This document shows, piece after piece, positions 17,470-26,555 of a stretch of 64,000 nucleotides of DNA. Position numbers and translations under genes: made by a program. The notes beneath the pieces are model-generated. The model was not told where the DNA came from and ran no database searches. It worked only from the letters and a program-made list of their open reading frames with translations. The DNA comes from Pedobacter gandavensis (lineage in GTDB: Bacteria > Bacteroidota > Bacteroidia > Sphingobacteriales > Sphingobacteriaceae). Where the stretch lies: the NCBI RefSeq assembly GCF_014172405.1, contig NZ_WNXC01000010.1, forward strand, positions 186,001 through 250,000, read 5' to 3'. How positions within the stretch are numbered: the stretch's first letter is position 1; the number at the start of each line of letters is the position of its first letter.

Positions 17470-18696
17470 ATGGCATCATCCAGAAAAGCGGCGTTAAGCT
17501 TCATTTTCATCACCATGTTATTGGACGTGATTGGCATTGGGCTGATTATTCCAGTGTTCCCTCAATTGATAGAACAATTGATACATGGCAATATAAGCGA
17601 GGCTTCACAATGGAGCGGCTTGCTCATGTTTGCTTATGCCATTATGCAATTCATCTGTGCCCCAATCATCGGTAACCTGAGCGACAAATACGGTAGAAGA
17701 CCAGTATTGCTCTTCTCGCTATTTGGCTTCGGCATTGACTATATTTTTCTGGCTTTAGCACCTAGCATCTGGTGGTTATTTTTGGGACGCATTATTGCGG
17801 GTATGTTTGGTGCCAGTATGACGACCGCTACTGCTTACATTGCAGACATTAGTACCCTAGAGAACAGGGCTCAAAATTTCGGATTGATTGGCGCTGCATT
17901 TGGCTTAGGCTTTGTAGTTGGCCCTGCTTTAGGTGGTTTATTGGGTGAACTTGGGCCTAGAGTTCCTTTTATTGCAGCAGCGATACTTACTTTTATCAAT
18001 GTAGTTTACGGTTATTTTGTATTGCCAGAATCCCTTGACAAAGCACACCGGCGTCCTTTTGAATGGTCCAGAGCCAATCCTATCGGCTCCTTACTTTGTC
18101 TCAAAAAATACAAAGGCGTGGGTGGCTTAATCGTGGCTTTGATTTTTATTTATATTGCTGGCCAGGCTTTACAAAGTACCTGGACTTTCATTAATATCGA
18201 ACGTTTTCAATGGAATACTTTTCTAATTGGCATCTCCCTGGCCACTGCCGGAATCTTAGTCGCGCTGGTTCAGGGTGGTTTAATCAGGTACACCAGTCCA
18301 AAGTTGGGCAATGAAAAAAGCATTTACATTGGCCTTGCCTTTTCCACAATCGGCATGCTCTTATTTGCTTTTGCCAATCAAAGTTGGATGATGTTCGCCT
18401 TTCTTATTCCTTATTGTTTGGGTGGAATTGCGGGCCCTGCGTTACAAGCTACCATCTCTCAAAATGTTCCACAGAACGAGCAGGGAGAATTGCAGGGTGC
18501 TTTAACCAGTCTGCTGAGTGCCACCTCTATTGTGGGGCCATTGTTAATGACCAATTTATTCGCCTGGTTCACCAATCCAAAAGCACCCTTTCAATTTTCT
18601 GGCGCCCCTTTCCTGGCGGCAGCAGTTTTTATGCTAATCAGCCTATGGATTTGCAGGAATACGATGAAAAAGGAGTCCTTTATCAATAGAAAATAA
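17470..18696 (+). CDS. MFS transporter, TetA-like drug antiporter family
   Basis: 408 residues with about 12 hydrophobic helices. MFS motif A GNLSDKYGRRPVLL follows helix 2 (about residues 74-87). The DVIGIGLIIPVFP sequence in helix 1 and the motif-C-like GAAFGLGFVVGPALGG in helix 5 are typical of the TCR/Tet (DHA1) group. Many chromosomal homologues do not confer tetracycline resistance, so the substrate is open. It converges on a minus-strand GNAT 10 bases away. Confidence 0.88.
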   Translation: MASSRKAALSFIFITMLLDVIGIGLIIPVFPQLIEQLIHGNISEASQWSGLLMFAYAIMQFICAPIIGNLSDKYGRRPVLLFSLFGFGIDYIFLALAPSIWWLFLGRIIAGMFGASMTTATAYIADISTLENRAQNFGLIGAAFGLGFVVGPALGGLLGELGPRVPFIAAAILTFINVVYGYFVLPESLDKAHRRPFEWSRANPIGSLLCLKKYKGVGGLIVALIFIYIAGQALQSTWTFINIERFQWNTFLIGISLATAGILVALVQGGLIRYTSPKLGNEKSIYIGLAFSTIGMLLFAFANQSWMMFAFLIPYCLGGIAGPALQATISQNVPQNEQGELQGALTSLLSATSIVGPLLMTNLFAWFTNPKAPFQFSGAPFLAAAVFMLISLWICRNTMKKESFINRK

Positions 18697-18706
18697 AGAG
18701 CAAGAT

Positions 18707-19234
18707 TTAAGGCTGCGCTCTGATCAGTATAACCGATGGAAAAGTTTTTCCGGCTATACTGATCTCTGGCGACGGCCTTTGTTGGAAACCATATTGCTCA
18801 TAAAAAGCGATCATTTCCATTTCTTCGGCATTTTCCCTGATTTTAATTGCTTCATAGGACTTACCGACGCTCAGGCATTTTTCCATTAGAACTTCCTTTG
18901 CCCCGCTTCCTTGATATTCCTGAAGCACTTCAAAATCTTCCAGGTGAATCATGCGTTTATCCTGTAGGTCATCAGGAACATTTCCGTTTCCACTGAGATA
19001 GGCATAGCCGGCAGGCTGATCTGCCACATAAACCACAATCAGTTGATTAGAAAAAGTGTTTAAATTGTTAATGATGGTTGCGGTATTGAATTTATCATAC
19101 AGGTAATTTTCGAGCTGGGTCGTATCCAAAATGCTGGCATATTTCTCCTGTCCACGTTTTTCTCCAAGCATTTGTAATAGGGCTATTCCTTCTTCTGAGG
19201 CTATAGTAAACTTTGTTTTTATCTTGCTATCCAT
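18707..19234 (-). CDS. GNAT-like acetyltransferase
   Basis: 175 residues with a GNAT core: VVYVADQPAGYAYLS, LEDFEVLQEYQGSGAKEVLMEKCL (acetyl-CoA loop QEYQGSGA) and a C-terminal EMEMIAFYEQYGFQQRP. The substrate is unknown. It lies 93 bases after the PdxR-like gene on the same strand and converges with the MFS gene. Confidence 0.8.
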   Translation of the reverse strand: MDSKIKTKFTIASEEGIALLQMLGEKRGQEKYASILDTTQLENYLYDKFNTATIINNLNTFSNQLIVVYVADQPAGYAYLSGNGNVPDDLQDKRMIHLEDFEVLQEYQGSGAKEVLMEKCLSVGKSYEAIKIRENAEEMEMIAFYEQYGFQQRPSPEISIAGKTFPSVILIRAQP

Positions 19235-19327
19235 TTTAATATTTTTTCAAAAGCCAAAAGTAAGCCGTACAAATCCGCGATTGGGGATCAGTACCCTAAA
19301 ATCCATAGGGTACAGATTGCTTCATGA

Positions 19328-20752
19328 TTATCGCTTCCCGGCAAACTGTCCGGCCTGTTTCAATACATCCAGACTTTGTTCTGTGTATTTAATGGCAAAA
19401 ACAACCCTGAAGTACTGGTCAAAGGCATTGCTAAAAGAGAAAGTATGGCCGGGTGTGAAGCGTACGCCAATGTCTTCACAGCGTTCATGAAATTTGACCA
19501 TATCCATTCCCTTATCCATTTTCAACCAGATACTATAGCCCCCTTTGGGCGTCGAAACGAGCATTTTCTCTGGAAAATGAGTAGAAATCAGTTCCATCGT
19601 TTGATAACATTGGCTAGCCAATTTCATCCGAAAAGTGCGAATATGACGCTCATAACTGGTTGTTGCCAGAATCTTCAACATGGTTTCCTGATAAACCGGG
19701 GATACAGTACTACCCAATGCAAATTTAATCTGCTCGGCTACTTTAAAAAACCTGCCGGTAAAGAGCCAACCCAAACGAATTCCCGAAGCCAGGGTTTTAG
19801 AGTAAGAAGAAAAGGTCATGACCAAGCCAGTATCGTCCATCGAACTGATATTTCCGGGGCGGTGATCTGTGAAGTTAAGGTCTCCATAGACATCATTCTC
19901 CAGGATTGGAATGTCTTTCGCTTTGGCAATTTGCAATAACCTCCACTTGTTTTCATCAGACATCAGGGAACCTGTTGGATTATGAAAATTTGGCGTCAGG
20001 GCAATCGCTTTTATCGGAATGGTTTTCAAACTTTCCTCCAGGAAATCCAGGTCAAAACCATCAGGATCCAGCACGGGAATCTCTACTACCTTAAGCCTCA
20101 ACGTTCTTAATACCTGTAACATAGAAAACACACAAGGGCTTTCAATAGCAACTGCATCACCCGGACTTGTTACCGCAGCCATCGCAATATAAAAGGCCTG
20201 TAATGCGCCATCGGTAATGATCAATCCCTCGGCATCAAAATTCGCATGATTTAAGGCTGCACGTTTTGTGATGTGGTCTTTTAAGGGTTCTGAACCATTG
20301 GAAGGATAATAACGAAGGATCTTTGTCCCTTGCTCTCTAATGACCTGCTGCATGTTCCTCAAAATCATTTTTTGAGGAATGAAGGTATCATCTGGTGTGG
20401 CTACATTAAACTCATTGAGCCGGTGACGCAATAGCGGATCTGTATTGGAGGTGATGGCTTCTAAATTATTTTTAAACAGCTCGTCCCGAAGTCTGGCCTG
20501 ACTGGGTTTAGCAAATCCAATCTCATTATTATCGCCTTTTCCTAAGGTCACGTAATAACCTGATTTGGGGATACTCTCCACCAAGCCCATAATAATCAAT
20601 AGCTCATAAGCTTTTTGAATCGTGCTCAATCCAGCGCGATATTGTTGTTTTAGCTGCCTAACCGAAGGAAGTTTATGTCCTGGTTTTAACCTTCCTTCGG
20701 TAATGTTAAGCGCAATCTCCTGAGAGATTTCTTCATATCTATATTTGATCAT
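19328..20752 (-). CDS. PdxR/MocR-type regulator (GntR HTH plus aminotransferase domain)
   Basis: 474-residue chimeric regulator. Residues 1-70 form a GntR winged helix (GRLKPGHKLPSVRQLKQQYRA is over residues 20-40, followed by TIQKAYELL). The rest is a fold type I aminotransferase with TPNFHNPTGSLMS, ENDVYGDLNF and the PLP lysine Lys319 in SSYSKTLASG. Members regulate PLP, GABA or amino-acid genes, using the aminotransferase domain as sensor. It starts 27 bases after the M1 peptidase stop on the same strand, so it may be cotranscribed with that gene rather than divergent from a target as is usual. Confidence 0.88.
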   Translation of the reverse strand: MIKYRYEEISQEIALNITEGRLKPGHKLPSVRQLKQQYRAGLSTIQKAYELLIIMGLVESIPKSGYYVTLGKGDNNEIGFAKPSQARLRDELFKNNLEAITSNTDPLLRHRLNEFNVATPDDTFIPQKMILRNMQQVIREQGTKILRYYPSNGSEPLKDHITKRAALNHANFDAEGLIITDGALQAFYIAMAAVTSPGDAVAIESPCVFSMLQVLRTLRLKVVEIPVLDPDGFDLDFLEESLKTIPIKAIALTPNFHNPTGSLMSDENKWRLLQIAKAKDIPILENDVYGDLNFTDHRPGNISSMDDTGLVMTFSSYSKTLASGIRLGWLFTGRFFKVAEQIKFALGSTVSPVYQETMLKILATTSYERHIRTFRMKLASQCYQTMELISTHFPEKMLVSTPKGGYSIWLKMDKGMDMVKFHERCEDIGVRFTPGHTFSFSNAFDQYFRVVFAIKYTEQSLDVLKQAGQFAGKR

Positions 20753-20779
20753 AGAAGACTTAGGAAATGTGATTACCCC

Positions 20780-22360
20780 CTATTTAAAGCTCCCCTCTTT
20801 GTTAATCAACTGAAAATAGCCATCTAAATTCAAGCCCAAGGAGGTTTCGAATGCCGCTTTCAGATCTTCTGGTTGCGGGTGCTTATTCTTCCATTTGCTG
20901 AAATAATATTGAAAAGCTTTATCCATTTTATCCCGGCCTACTTCATTCTCCAGGATATACAACCATAAAGCTGTTTTCACATAAGAAGACATGCTGTACT
21001 CATCAGAGCTGGTAAATTTATCAGAAGGAGTTTCTATGGGCGATTTCATTGGAATAGAGCCTAGCGCATTGTACATGCTGTTTAAGAAGTCCTTTTCAGG
21101 CAGTTTCTTTACTTGCTCGGGGATGGCATCGCCAAAGAGACTATTAGAACGATATTTCTCTGCTTCATACCTGAATTGAAAATAACTATTCAGTCCCTCG
21201 TCTAACCAGGCGTGCTGACGCTCATTACTTCCCAACATACTCATGAACCAGTTGTGTCCAACTTCATGGGCAATCACCGCATCTAAGCTTTCTTTTTTTG
21301 CATCCGGACTGGTGATCAGGGTGATGGTGGGATACTCCATACCACCACTAGAATTATTAACAGGGCCTTCTACAACCTGCACCACAGGGTAAGCATACTC
21401 GCCAATCCATTTGCTGTAATGTTTAACCGCATCTTTGGTATAATCGATGCTATTGGTCCACAGTGTATTCTTTTTATCATGGTAATAAGTGAAGGCATCC
21501 ACTACTTTCCCGGAAGCTTGCTGGATCGTATCATACTGAATCACAAAATTCTTTGCGGCAAACCAGGCAAAATCTGGTACACTATCCATTTCATAGGTCA
21601 GCATTTTGGTTGCTGCTTTATGAATCGGTTTATAAAGTGCGGGTTTACCTGTTCTGGTTTTGGCATTTTCAGCACCTAGTTTTTTATAAAGCGCGAGTTC
21701 ATCTGCGTTTTGCAACACTCCAGTGGCACCTACCACATAATCTGAAGGCAAAGTAATGTTTACCTTAAAAGAGGCATAATCGCTGTAAAACTCTCCCATA
21801 TCAAGATAAGGGAACTCATGCCAGCCATTTTTATCAAATACAGCCGGTTTTGGATACCATTGGCAAATCATAAACTCTCCATCGGCAAAACCAGATCTCG
21901 AGAAATAAGATGGTAGTTTTACGTTAAAATCGGTGCTGATATTAACCGAATCACCAGGTTTTAAAGGAGTCGCCAATTTTACTTTGATCACATCAATGTA
22001 CTGTGGGTTAGGATGAGCCTCCGTAACAGCCAGCTGGCCATTCACCTTGAAATTTAAGCCATCAATACTTCCGTAGCTATACTTTTCCATTTTCTTACTT
22101 CTGCTGGTGTCATTTTTCAACTGCTGAAATAAAGCCGTAGATTCTTGTTTATAGGCATTTGGCCAGATGTGGAACCAGATAAAGTCTAGCGTACTTGGAG
22201 CGTTGTTTTTGTAAACGATTTTTTCCGAACCTTTGAGGGTCTTCGTCTGATCATTTAAGGTAACATCAATCTTATAACTAACCGCCTGTTGCCAATATTT
22301 ATCCTGCGCAAAACCGAAACTACTAAAGCATACAAAAAGGATTATCAAGCATTTTTTCAT
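20780..22360 (-). CDS. M1 family zinc metallopeptidase (exported)
   Basis: 526 residues with a signal peptide (about 1-18, cut before AQDK). A beta-sandwich N-domain is followed by a gluzincin domain with HEVGH (His365, Glu366, His369) and the third zinc ligand Glu388 in AWLDEGLNSYF. HEXXH-X18-E is the complete M1 signature. The exopeptidase motif appears as GGMEYPTI rather than GAMEN, as in many Bacteroidota periplasmic M1 proteins. It is likely an aminopeptidase acting on imported peptides. It is followed closely by the PdxR-like gene. Confidence 0.9.
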   Translation of the reverse strand: MKKCLIILFVCFSSFGFAQDKYWQQAVSYKIDVTLNDQTKTLKGSEKIVYKNNAPSTLDFIWFHIWPNAYKQESTALFQQLKNDTSRSKKMEKYSYGSIDGLNFKVNGQLAVTEAHPNPQYIDVIKVKLATPLKPGDSVNISTDFNVKLPSYFSRSGFADGEFMICQWYPKPAVFDKNGWHEFPYLDMGEFYSDYASFKVNITLPSDYVVGATGVLQNADELALYKKLGAENAKTRTGKPALYKPIHKAATKMLTYEMDSVPDFAWFAAKNFVIQYDTIQQASGKVVDAFTYYHDKKNTLWTNSIDYTKDAVKHYSKWIGEYAYPVVQVVEGPVNNSSGGMEYPTITLITSPDAKKESLDAVIAHEVGHNWFMSMLGSNERQHAWLDEGLNSYFQFRYEAEKYRSNSLFGDAIPEQVKKLPEKDFLNSMYNALGSIPMKSPIETPSDKFTSSDEYSMSSYVKTALWLYILENEVGRDKMDKAFQYYFSKWKNKHPQPEDLKAAFETSLGLNLDGYFQLINKEGSFK

Positions 22361-22632
22361 TCTTCTGGGTTTATTTTTAAATTAACAAATGCTTAAAATC
22401 AAGCACCTCATTTATGTTTTTTTTATTTCTTTTCCTCTGGAATAGATTTATGAAATCTCAGGCGCAAAGATCAAGCCCTTTCTGAATTTCCTATTTAATT
22501 CATGCCAACAAGCTTCATCAAGACAGCTAACCAACTATAGACCAGTCAAATATTAACACAATTTAACATTTGCGCTTAATCCTTAAGGAAAAAAATAATT
22601 AGATTTATTATAACCAAACCAATAATACTAAA

Positions 22633-23538
22633 ATGTTCCACAAAGAAAGCTATGAACTCCATGAAAAATGGTATAACGAGAAGTTTCCAACGCCGGAAGC
22701 TAAATCCGATTATTTTAAAAAGAGCCGATACGAAGATACCACAAGCATAGGATCATGGCTACAAAGTTTGTTTTTTGATTGTCTGAATCCGCTTTTAGAA
22801 AACAAAGCACAAAAATGGCTGACTGTAGGTGATGCCTATGGTTTTGACGCCAGGTATATCCTCAACAATGGCAATCAGGCTACCGCTACGGACCTCAACA
22901 CTGATTTCTTAAGCATTGCCCATCAGGAAGGCATCGTAAATGATTTCCGGTCGGAAAATGCAGAGAAACTCTCTTTTGAAGACAATAGTTATGATTTTGT
23001 CCTTTGCAAGGAGTCTTACCATCATTTCCCAAGGCCATATTCTGCTTTGTACGAGATGATCCGTGTGTGTAAAAAAGGAATTGTGATCATTGAACCACAA
23101 GATCCAATCTCCAAAATGCCTTTGTTATTGTTTATGGTGAACACTTTAAACTCCATCAAAAACAACCTGGGTTCCAGCGTATGGAAAAACCGTTTCTCCT
23201 ATGAGCCAGTAGGCAATTTTGTCTATAAGGTTTCGGAGCGGGAATTTGAGAAATTTGCCGCCGGACTTAACTTACCAATGGTTGCTTTTAAACGCATCAA
23301 TCCGAACTTCTATTTTAGCGGTGCTGAAGGTATTACTGCAGACAAAAAGAACAAGAAATTTAGATCCATCTATCTCAAAAAGTCTCTTCTTGACCTATTA
23401 TTGAAGTTAAAGATCATCCCTGGACAAGTGTTATCAGCGATAGTCTTCAAGGAAATCCCTACAGCAGCAGAATTGCAACAACTTAAAAAAGAAGGATATA
23501 AAATACAGAACATCCCAAAAAACCCATATATTAATTAA
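22633..23538 (+). CDS. Class I SAM-dependent methyltransferase
   Basis: 301 residues. The SAM-binding motif I is WLTVGDAYGFDARYIL (about 74-89), slightly degenerate. Later motifs include ATATDLNTDFLSIA, FEDNSYDFVLCKESYHHFPRPYSAL and VCKKGIVIIEPQDP, typical of Methyltransf_11 small-molecule enzymes. A C-terminal extension of about 90 residues has no recognised function. It precedes a GNAT gene by 53 bases. The substrate is unknown. Confidence 0.82.
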   Translation: MFHKESYELHEKWYNEKFPTPEAKSDYFKKSRYEDTTSIGSWLQSLFFDCLNPLLENKAQKWLTVGDAYGFDARYILNNGNQATATDLNTDFLSIAHQEGIVNDFRSENAEKLSFEDNSYDFVLCKESYHHFPRPYSALYEMIRVCKKGIVIIEPQDPISKMPLLLFMVNTLNSIKNNLGSSVWKNRFSYEPVGNFVYKVSEREFEKFAAGLNLPMVAFKRINPNFYFSGAEGITADKKNKKFRSIYLKKSLLDLLLKLKIIPGQVLSAIVFKEIPTAAELQQLKKEGYKIQNIPKNPYIN

Positions 23539-23591
23539 GGTTTAACCGAAGCTGAGTTAAAGCGGAATCACAGCTCGCAAAATGATATGCC

Positions 23592-24065
23592 ATGAATAGC
23601 ACCGTACACCTTAGCAGAACAAATCCTGATCATTTAGATTTCAGGAAACTCATTGCACTTTTAGATGAAAATTTAAATGAAAATAACGGCGCTGAAGCGC
23701 AGCTGTTTTTCAAGCAGTTCAATAAAACCGATGACATTAAACATGTGATTATCGCTTACATGGAAGGAGTTGCAATAGGTTGCGGTTCCATCAAGGAATA
23801 TGACCCGAAAAGCATGGAACTGAAACGGATGTTTGTACATCCTGAATTTAGAAACACTGGTATTGCCTCACAAATCCTGGTTCATCTGGAAAATTGGGCA
23901 CAGGAGATGGGCTATGAAAGGTGTATTCTGGAAACCGGAGAGAAACAGAAAGAAGCGGTAATGTTGTATCAGAAAAGAGGGTATCAGGTGATTCCGAACT
24001 ATGGTCAGTATGAAGAAGTAGCGAGCAGCATTTGCATGGAGAAAATTCTCAATAAGCAAATATGA
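23592..24065 (+). CDS. GNAT-family N-acetyltransferase
   Basis: 157-residue GNAT with AIGCGSIKEYDPKSMELKRMFV, the acetyl-CoA loop HPEFRNTGIASQIL, and AVMLYQKRGYQVIPNYGQY. This combination resembles small bacterial acetyltransferases of the amino-acid/antibiotic-like group. Its stop overlaps the start of the following secreted-protein gene by 4 bases (ATGA), so those two may be coupled. Confidence 0.87.
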   Translation: MNSTVHLSRTNPDHLDFRKLIALLDENLNENNGAEAQLFFKQFNKTDDIKHVIIAYMEGVAIGCGSIKEYDPKSMELKRMFVHPEFRNTGIASQILVHLENWAQEMGYERCILETGEKQKEAVMLYQKRGYQVIPNYGQYEEVASSICMEKILNKQI

Positions 24066-24640
24066 TCCCTAAGAGCGCATGCTTCAAAAATAAACGGTTT
24101 CCTGTTAATTTTAAAATATTATTCCTCGTCATCTTAGGCTTTAATCCGCTGCTTTCTTTTGCTCAAAAACCTGTAAAACAAGCATCCAATAAGGTTCTGT
24201 TAGAAAGAAAAATATATAAGATTACACAGCGAGCTAAACTTGAGTTTATTAAAGATAGCATTGCGATCCATAGTTATAACTTCAAACTAAAAATCAGTAA
24301 AACAAAGGGAAATAAAATTAAAGTCGACCAGCTGTTGGTTAGCGACTCACTCTTGTATAAAATATTCCCAGGTTACATGAAGTTATACGACATTGATTAT
24401 AAATTCTTATTTAAGAATAGAAATCAGGTGACCCTAATTATTCCCATCCTCATCGCAAATGTGGCTAGTATATCCGTAAGTGAGTTTGAAAGACAGAAGG
24501 GACAACCTTTGGTAAGCCTATCGTCTGCATTGGAAACAATGAAAAGATCTTTATCGGCTATCGCTTCAGACGATAGTCAATTGGAAGAGAATGTGGTGAT
24601 TTTATCACCAAATATTACTGAAATTTATAAAATTCAATAG
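24062..24640 (+). CDS. Secreted protein of a tandem paralogue array, copy 1
   Basis: 192 residues with a signal peptide after a 16-residue basic lead (NFKILFLVILGFNPLLSFAQ, cleavage near AQK). I do not recognise the family. Features shared by all four copies are KDSIAIHSYNFKLKI, KIKVDQLLVSDSLLYKI, DYKFLFKNRNQVTLIIPILIAN and a C-terminal ENVVIL segment. Spacing suggests a compact alpha/beta periplasmic domain. This is the most N-terminally extended copy and overlaps the GNAT gene by 4 bases. It is followed by three relatives on the same strand. Confidence 0.7.
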   Translation: MIPKSACFKNKRFPVNFKILFLVILGFNPLLSFAQKPVKQASNKVLLERKIYKITQRAKLEFIKDSIAIHSYNFKLKISKTKGNKIKVDQLLVSDSLLYKIFPGYMKLYDIDYKFLFKNRNQVTLIIPILIANVASISVSEFERQKGQPLVSLSSALETMKRSLSAIASDDSQLEENVVILSPNITEIYKIQ

Positions 24641-24724
24641 GATATATTTAAATAACACTTACGCACAAATAAGACTTAGTGTTGCGCTTTACATGATTAA
24701 GAAATCATCTACAATTCGATCTTT

Positions 24725-25291
24725 ATGCAAGTAATCAAAATACTAATCCTTATTATCTTTGGCTTTATCTCAGTCCATTCAGTTGCACAAAAACCTCCAA
24801 AACAGCAATCGGATAAAGCCTTACTGGAAAGAAGTATCATTAAAATTATAAAGCGGAATGTAGCTGATCGTATTATAAAAGACAGCATTGCGATATATAG
24901 CTTCAATTTTAAAATTGAAATCACAAAAACTAATGAAAATAAAATCAAGGTAGACCAGCTTTTGGTTAGCGACTCACTCTTGTATAAAATATGTCCAAAT
25001 TATAGTCAGTTTTACGACCTCGATTATAAATCCTTATTAACGAATCGGGATCATGTGACCTTAATTATTCCAATTATCATCGCGAACACCGCTTCTATAT
25101 CTACAAGGGAATTTGAAAATCAGAGATTTGAGACTTTGATCGGGATAAAATCAGTGGCAAAAACTATGGAAGAATCCTTTATAAGGATAGCTTCAGGGGA
25201 TAAGCAATGGAAGGAAAATGTTGTGGTATTAAGGCCAATCGATATTGAAATATTTAAAATTGATCTCCATCCAAGTTTAAGGAATCAATAA
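24725..25291 (+). CDS. Secreted protein of a tandem paralogue array, copy 2
   Basis: 188 residues. Signal peptide VIKILILIIFGFISVHSVAQ is followed by a Pro/Lys/Gln-rich stretch and the array's common core (RNVADRIIKDSIAIYSFNF, VDQLLVSDSLLYKI, VTLIIPIIIANTASISTREF). By eye it matches copy 3 at roughly five in six residues, including the C-terminal HPSLRN tail absent from copies 1 and 4, so copies 2 and 3 are the most recent duplication. Function is unknown. Confidence 0.75.
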   Translation: MQVIKILILIIFGFISVHSVAQKPPKQQSDKALLERSIIKIIKRNVADRIIKDSIAIYSFNFKIEITKTNENKIKVDQLLVSDSLLYKICPNYSQFYDLDYKSLLTNRDHVTLIIPIIIANTASISTREFENQRFETLIGIKSVAKTMEESFIRIASGDKQWKENVVVLRPIDIEIFKIDLHPSLRNQ

Positions 25292-25317
25292 AGTCAAAAC
25301 TGAATTTAATACTTATC

Positions 25318-25884
25318 ATGAGAGTAATCAAAATACTAATCCTTATTATTCCAGTCTTTATCTCAGTACATTCGGTTGCACAAAAACCTCCAAAACAGCA
25401 ATCGGACAAAGCCTTGCTAGAAAAAAGTATTATTAAAATTATACAGCGGAACGTAGCTGATCGTATTATAAAAGACAGCATTGCGATTTATAGCTTTAAT
25501 TTTAAACTTAAAATTACCAAAACAAAAGAGCATAAAATTAAGGTAGACCAGCTTTTAGTTAGCGACACATTAATGTATAGAATATACCCGAATTACAAGC
25601 AGTTTTACGAGCTCGATTATAAATCGCTATTAACGAACCGGGATCATGTGACCTTAATTATTCCTATTATCATCGCGAACACCGCTTCTATATCTACAAG
25701 GGAATTTGAAAATCAGAGATTTGATGCTTTAATTGGGATAAAATCAGTGGTTAAAACTACAGAAGAATCCTTTACAAGGATAGCTTCCGGCAATAATCAA
25801 TGGAACGAGAATGTAGTGATCTTTAGGCCAATGAACACTGAAATATTTAAAATTGACCGCCATCCAAGTTTAAGAAATCACTAA
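25318..25884 (+). CDS. Secreted protein of a tandem paralogue array, copy 3
   Basis: 188 residues, nearly collinear with copy 2 and only 26 bases after it. The signal peptide, QKPPKQQSDKALLE segment and HPSLRNH tail are shared; substitutions are scattered rather than clustered, and the frame is intact. This indicates that both copies are kept as proteins. No known domain was recognised. Confidence 0.75.
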   Translation: MRVIKILILIIPVFISVHSVAQKPPKQQSDKALLEKSIIKIIQRNVADRIIKDSIAIYSFNFKLKITKTKEHKIKVDQLLVSDTLMYRIYPNYKQFYELDYKSLLTNRDHVTLIIPIIIANTASISTREFENQRFDALIGIKSVVKTTEESFTRIASGNNQWNENVVIFRPMNTEIFKIDRHPSLRNH

Positions 25885-25923
25885 AGTGTAAGAATCAATC
25901 TCCCTACTTAGTCAATAATCCAT

Positions 25924-26454
25924 ATGAAAGTATTTAAAATATTGTTACTTCTTATTGCTGGTTTTATCCCTCTACACTCATTTGCTCAAGAACCAATAGC
26001 ACAGGATCCTAAAAAGATTCTGATGGAAAAAGAAATAGGGAAGATCATAGCTAAGAACAATGCGCGTCATGTTATTAAAGATAGTATTGCCCTTTATATT
26101 TATAATATCAAGCTAAAAGTCTCTAAAAAAGGCGAGAAAATAAAGATCAATCGGCTTTTAATGAGCGACCCGCTGCTGTACAAAATAATTCCAGATCACA
26201 AGAGGCTGTACAACATAGATTATAAATTCTTATTAACGGATCGAAATCAGGTGACTTTAATTATTCCGATTATTATCGCGAATGTAGCTGAAAGATCGGT
26301 AAGTGAGTATGACAGACAGAAAGGAGTGCCTTTAATACCTATAAAATCCACCTTTAGACAAATAGATAAAGCCTTGACAAGGATAGCCTCAGACGATAAA
26401 CAATGGGATGAGAATGTAGTAATCACCATGCCATACACCATTAAAATAGAATAA
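25924..26454 (+). CDS. Secreted protein of a tandem paralogue array, copy 4
   Basis: 176 residues, more diverged. Signal peptide KVFKILLLLIAGFIPLHSFA is followed by the shared core (HVIKDSIALYIYNIKLKV, INRLLMSDPLLYKI, DRNQVTLIIPIIIANVAERSVSEY). It lacks the HPSLRN tail. In the S-E-x-x-R-Q-K-G-x-P-L segment it is closer to copy 1 than to copies 2 and 3, suggesting copies 1 and 4 are the older pair. A strong terminator follows 13 bases after the stop. Confidence 0.75.
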   Translation: MKVFKILLLLIAGFIPLHSFAQEPIAQDPKKILMEKEIGKIIAKNNARHVIKDSIALYIYNIKLKVSKKGEKIKINRLLMSDPLLYKIIPDHKRLYNIDYKFLLTDRNQVTLIIPIIIANVAERSVSEYDRQKGVPLIPIKSTFRQIDKALTRIASDDKQWDENVVITMPYTIKIE

Positions 26455-26467
26455 TCAGTAAAACTAA

Positions 26468-26510
26468 AAGCCCCTTCTGCTGTCGTTTAGACAAAAGAAG
26501 GGGCTTCTTT
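26468..26510 (+). terminator. Terminator ending the paralogue array (likely bidirectional)
   Basis: A perfect stem AAGCCCCTTCT (26468-26478) with AGAAGGGGCTT (26497-26507), T-rich downstream and A-rich upstream. It sits between the convergent paralogue array and obg and can serve both strands. Confidence 0.9.
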
Positions 26511-26555
26511 ATATTCGATGTTCTGAATGCTTATTTATAGGAGCACATTTGTTGT

